DNA of 7,982 nt, from contig CALMNV010000134.1 in NCBI GenBank assembly GCA_937873285.1, positions 1 to 7,982 on the forward strand, in the 5' to 3' direction. Within the stretch, counting starts at the first letter, position 1. The number at the start of each line of letters is the position of its first letter. The notes under the pieces are model-generated. The model was given only the letters and a program-made list of their open reading frames with translations, made no database searches and had not been told where the DNA came from. The position numbers and the translations under genes are program-made. This document shows, in pieces, positions 6,679 to 7,982 of the stretch. Source of the DNA: an uncultured Intrasporangium sp. (GTDB lineage: Bacteria > Actinomycetota > Actinomycetes > Actinomycetales > Dermatophilaceae).

Positions 6679-7982
6679 TCAGCTGCGCCCGCCCCGCAGG
6701 GTGAGCCGCACGACCTGCGGGTCGTGGTCGGAGTCCTGGTCGGCGAAGGGGCTGTTGGTGTGCACGATGTCGTAGTCGTATGCCGGGCGCTTCCCGCCGC
6801 GTGGCGCACCGGCGAGCGCGCGGCTGATGAGGATCTGGTCGAGGACCTGTGAGTTGCCCTGGTAGACGTAGGTCCAGCGCTCGCTCGCCGGCAGCGTTCG
6901 CGGCAGGTCGACGAGGGAGCCATCGCCCACGAGGATGTCGGTTGTCCGGCTGAACTCAAAGTCGTTGATGTCGCCGAGGACGACCACGTTGGCCCGCCCG
7001 TCTGCCGCGAGGAGCTTGTCGACGAACGAGCGGACCTGTCGAGCCTGCTCGGCCCGCTGCACCTCCGAGCCGCGGACCGGCTGCTGCCATCGGCCGAACA
7101 GCGGGTCGTCGCCGCCCTTCGAGGCGAAGTGGTTGGCGACGACGAAGACGATCTGGCCACGGAACCGGAACTCCCCGGCGAGCGGCTTGCGGGAGCTGGC
7201 CCACGCGCTCGACGCCGGGTTGACCCGACCGGGGGAGAGAGTCAGGTGGGTGGACCGGCCTCGGCCGGCGACGTCGACCGGGGTCGTGGCGTCGCCGCCC
7301 GGCCGGTCGACGAACCTCAGCCCACGGTCGGTGCGGAAGAGGAAGACCTGCCGGATGTTGCCGCCCGGCTGCCCACCGTCGGCCCCGTCGGTGGGGTCGA
7401 CCCACCGGGCCTCGTAGCGGGGGCCGCCCGCGGCCGCGACCGCCGCGATAAGCCTGTCGGACGTCGCCGCGGAGTCCACCACGCCGTCCCGTGCCGGACC
7501 ACTGCCGTCCTGGATCTCCTCGAGGGCCAGCAGGTCCGGGCTGCGCAGGTTGCTCACGATCTGCCGGGCGAGGCGATCGAACTTCGACTGCGGGTCGGAG
7601 GGATCGAGGTTCTCGACGTTGAAGGTCGCGACGGCGAGCTGGCTGTCGCGCTGCGCCGCGGTCACCTCGCGCACCAGGCCGCCAGGGCGGAGCTGCGGGG
7701 CGGCGGTGACGAGCAGCTTGACGTTGGCAAAGGAGTAGTCGAGCACGCCGACGGTGTCACCAGGAAGTCGGTCACCGAGGTCGGCCCGGGGCATCGCCGA
7801 CCGACCGACCAGGGCGTCGTCGAGCTGGACCCGCATGGCGTTGGGCTGGTCGTAGCCGCCGTAGACGACGCCCCCGGCGCTCGAGCGCAGCGCGGCGACG
7901 CGGCGCCCCGGGACGACGGCGATCTCGCCGAAGGACGTGGTGGGTCCGACGACCTGCGCGTCGCGCACCGCGACCCGCATCC
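6679..7982 (-). CDS. NucH/ExeM-like endonuclease/exonuclease/phosphatase family protein, 3' part
   Basis: At least 434 residues are encoded, and the frame runs off the right edge. The ATG at 7978-7980 is unlikely to be the true start because the text after it (MRVAVRDAQVVGPT, then FGEIAVV) is the interior pre-domain of NucH/ExeM-type extracellular nucleases, which are much longer. Counting from that Met, the EEP metal-dependent phosphoesterase domain begins at ATFNVENL (Asn121). It continues with LEEIQD (Glu155), VANHFASKGG (His284), VVLGDINDFEF (Asp337, Asn339), LDQILIS and the terminal SDHDPQ (Asp418-His419). The catalytic set is complete. The known family cuts extracellular DNA. The protein ends soon after the domain with no sorting signal or extra domain. 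Secretion is inferred since the N-terminus is missing. The hairpin at 6626-6658 may be its terminator. Confidence 0.9.
   Translation of the reverse strand, partial: MRVAVRDAQVVGPTTSFGEIAVVPGRRVAALRSSAGGVVYGGYDQPNAMRVQLDDALVGRSAMPRADLGDRLPGDTVGVLDYSFANVKLLVTAAPQLRPGGLVREVTAAQRDSQLAVATFNVENLDPSDPQSKFDRLARQIVSNLRSPDLLALEEIQDGSGPARDGVVDSAATSDRLIAAVAAAGGPRYEARWVDPTDGADGGQPGGNIRQVFLFRTDRGLRFVDRPGGDATTPVDVAGRGRSTHLTLSPGRVNPASSAWASSRKPLAGEFRFRGQIVFVVANHFASKGGDDPLFGRWQQPVRGSEVQRAEQARQVRSFVDKLLAADGRANVVVLGDINDFEFSRTTDILVGDGSLVDLPRTLPASERWTYVYQGNSQVLDQILISRALAGAPRGGKRPAYDYDIVHTNSPFADQDSDHDPQVVRLTLRGGRS

Noticed and set aside
1..7982. Phage, transposase or defence system genes
   Set aside because: Every sizeable supported gene belongs to a housekeeping or common family; no integrase, transposase, toxin-antitoxin or restriction gene is present.

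Overview
The window is very GC-rich DNA with dense genes, short or overlapping junctions, and protein sequences typical of Actinomycetota. The HemY-type oxidase plus HemQ coproheme decarboxylase indicate the coproporphyrin-dependent haem route, as in Actinomycetota and Firmicutes. Overall style suggests a Micrococcales-like organism, possibly Intrasporangiaceae, but that family assignment is an impression rather than something shown here. There are no tRNA, rRNA, CRISPR or insertion-sequence signatures. This is mainly a housekeeping region.

Layout, left to right. The 3' part of hemE (2-622, +) overlaps by one base the start of a MurJ/MviN-family lipid II flippase (622-2316, +). A 153-bp convergent gap follows. 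It holds two direct copies and one inverted copy of a ~21-bp sequence, then a striking G-run tract. Next is a DUF4349 membrane-anchored protein (2470-3486, -). A 116-bp divergent spacer separates it from hemY/cgoX (3603-5027, +), which is followed 4 bp later by hemQ/chdC (5032-5733, +). hemQ converges on a two-gene minus-strand set: msrB (6187-6615, -) and, downstream of it, a small DUF1707 membrane protein (5764-6141, -). The right end is the 3' part of a NucH/ExeM-like nuclease gene (6679-7982, -), cut by the window edge.

How the genes work together: HemE makes coproporphyrinogen III, HemY/CgoX oxidises it to coproporphyrin III, a ferrochelatase outside this window would insert iron, and HemQ decarboxylates coprohaem to haem b. 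MsrB repairs oxidised methionine. A hemE-hemY-hemQ-...-msrB order is also known from Mycobacterium tuberculosis (Rv2678c to Rv2674). Here murJ and the DUF4349 gene are wedged between hemE and hemY.

The most interesting non-gene signals are: the 8-mer CGGCATAC, present seven times in both orientations and always inside codons, while the alternative GCGTAC/GTACGC is absent; the intergenic repeat cluster with its G-run tract; and a hairpin just upstream of the msrB start. No new multi-gene defence or mobile system is visible.
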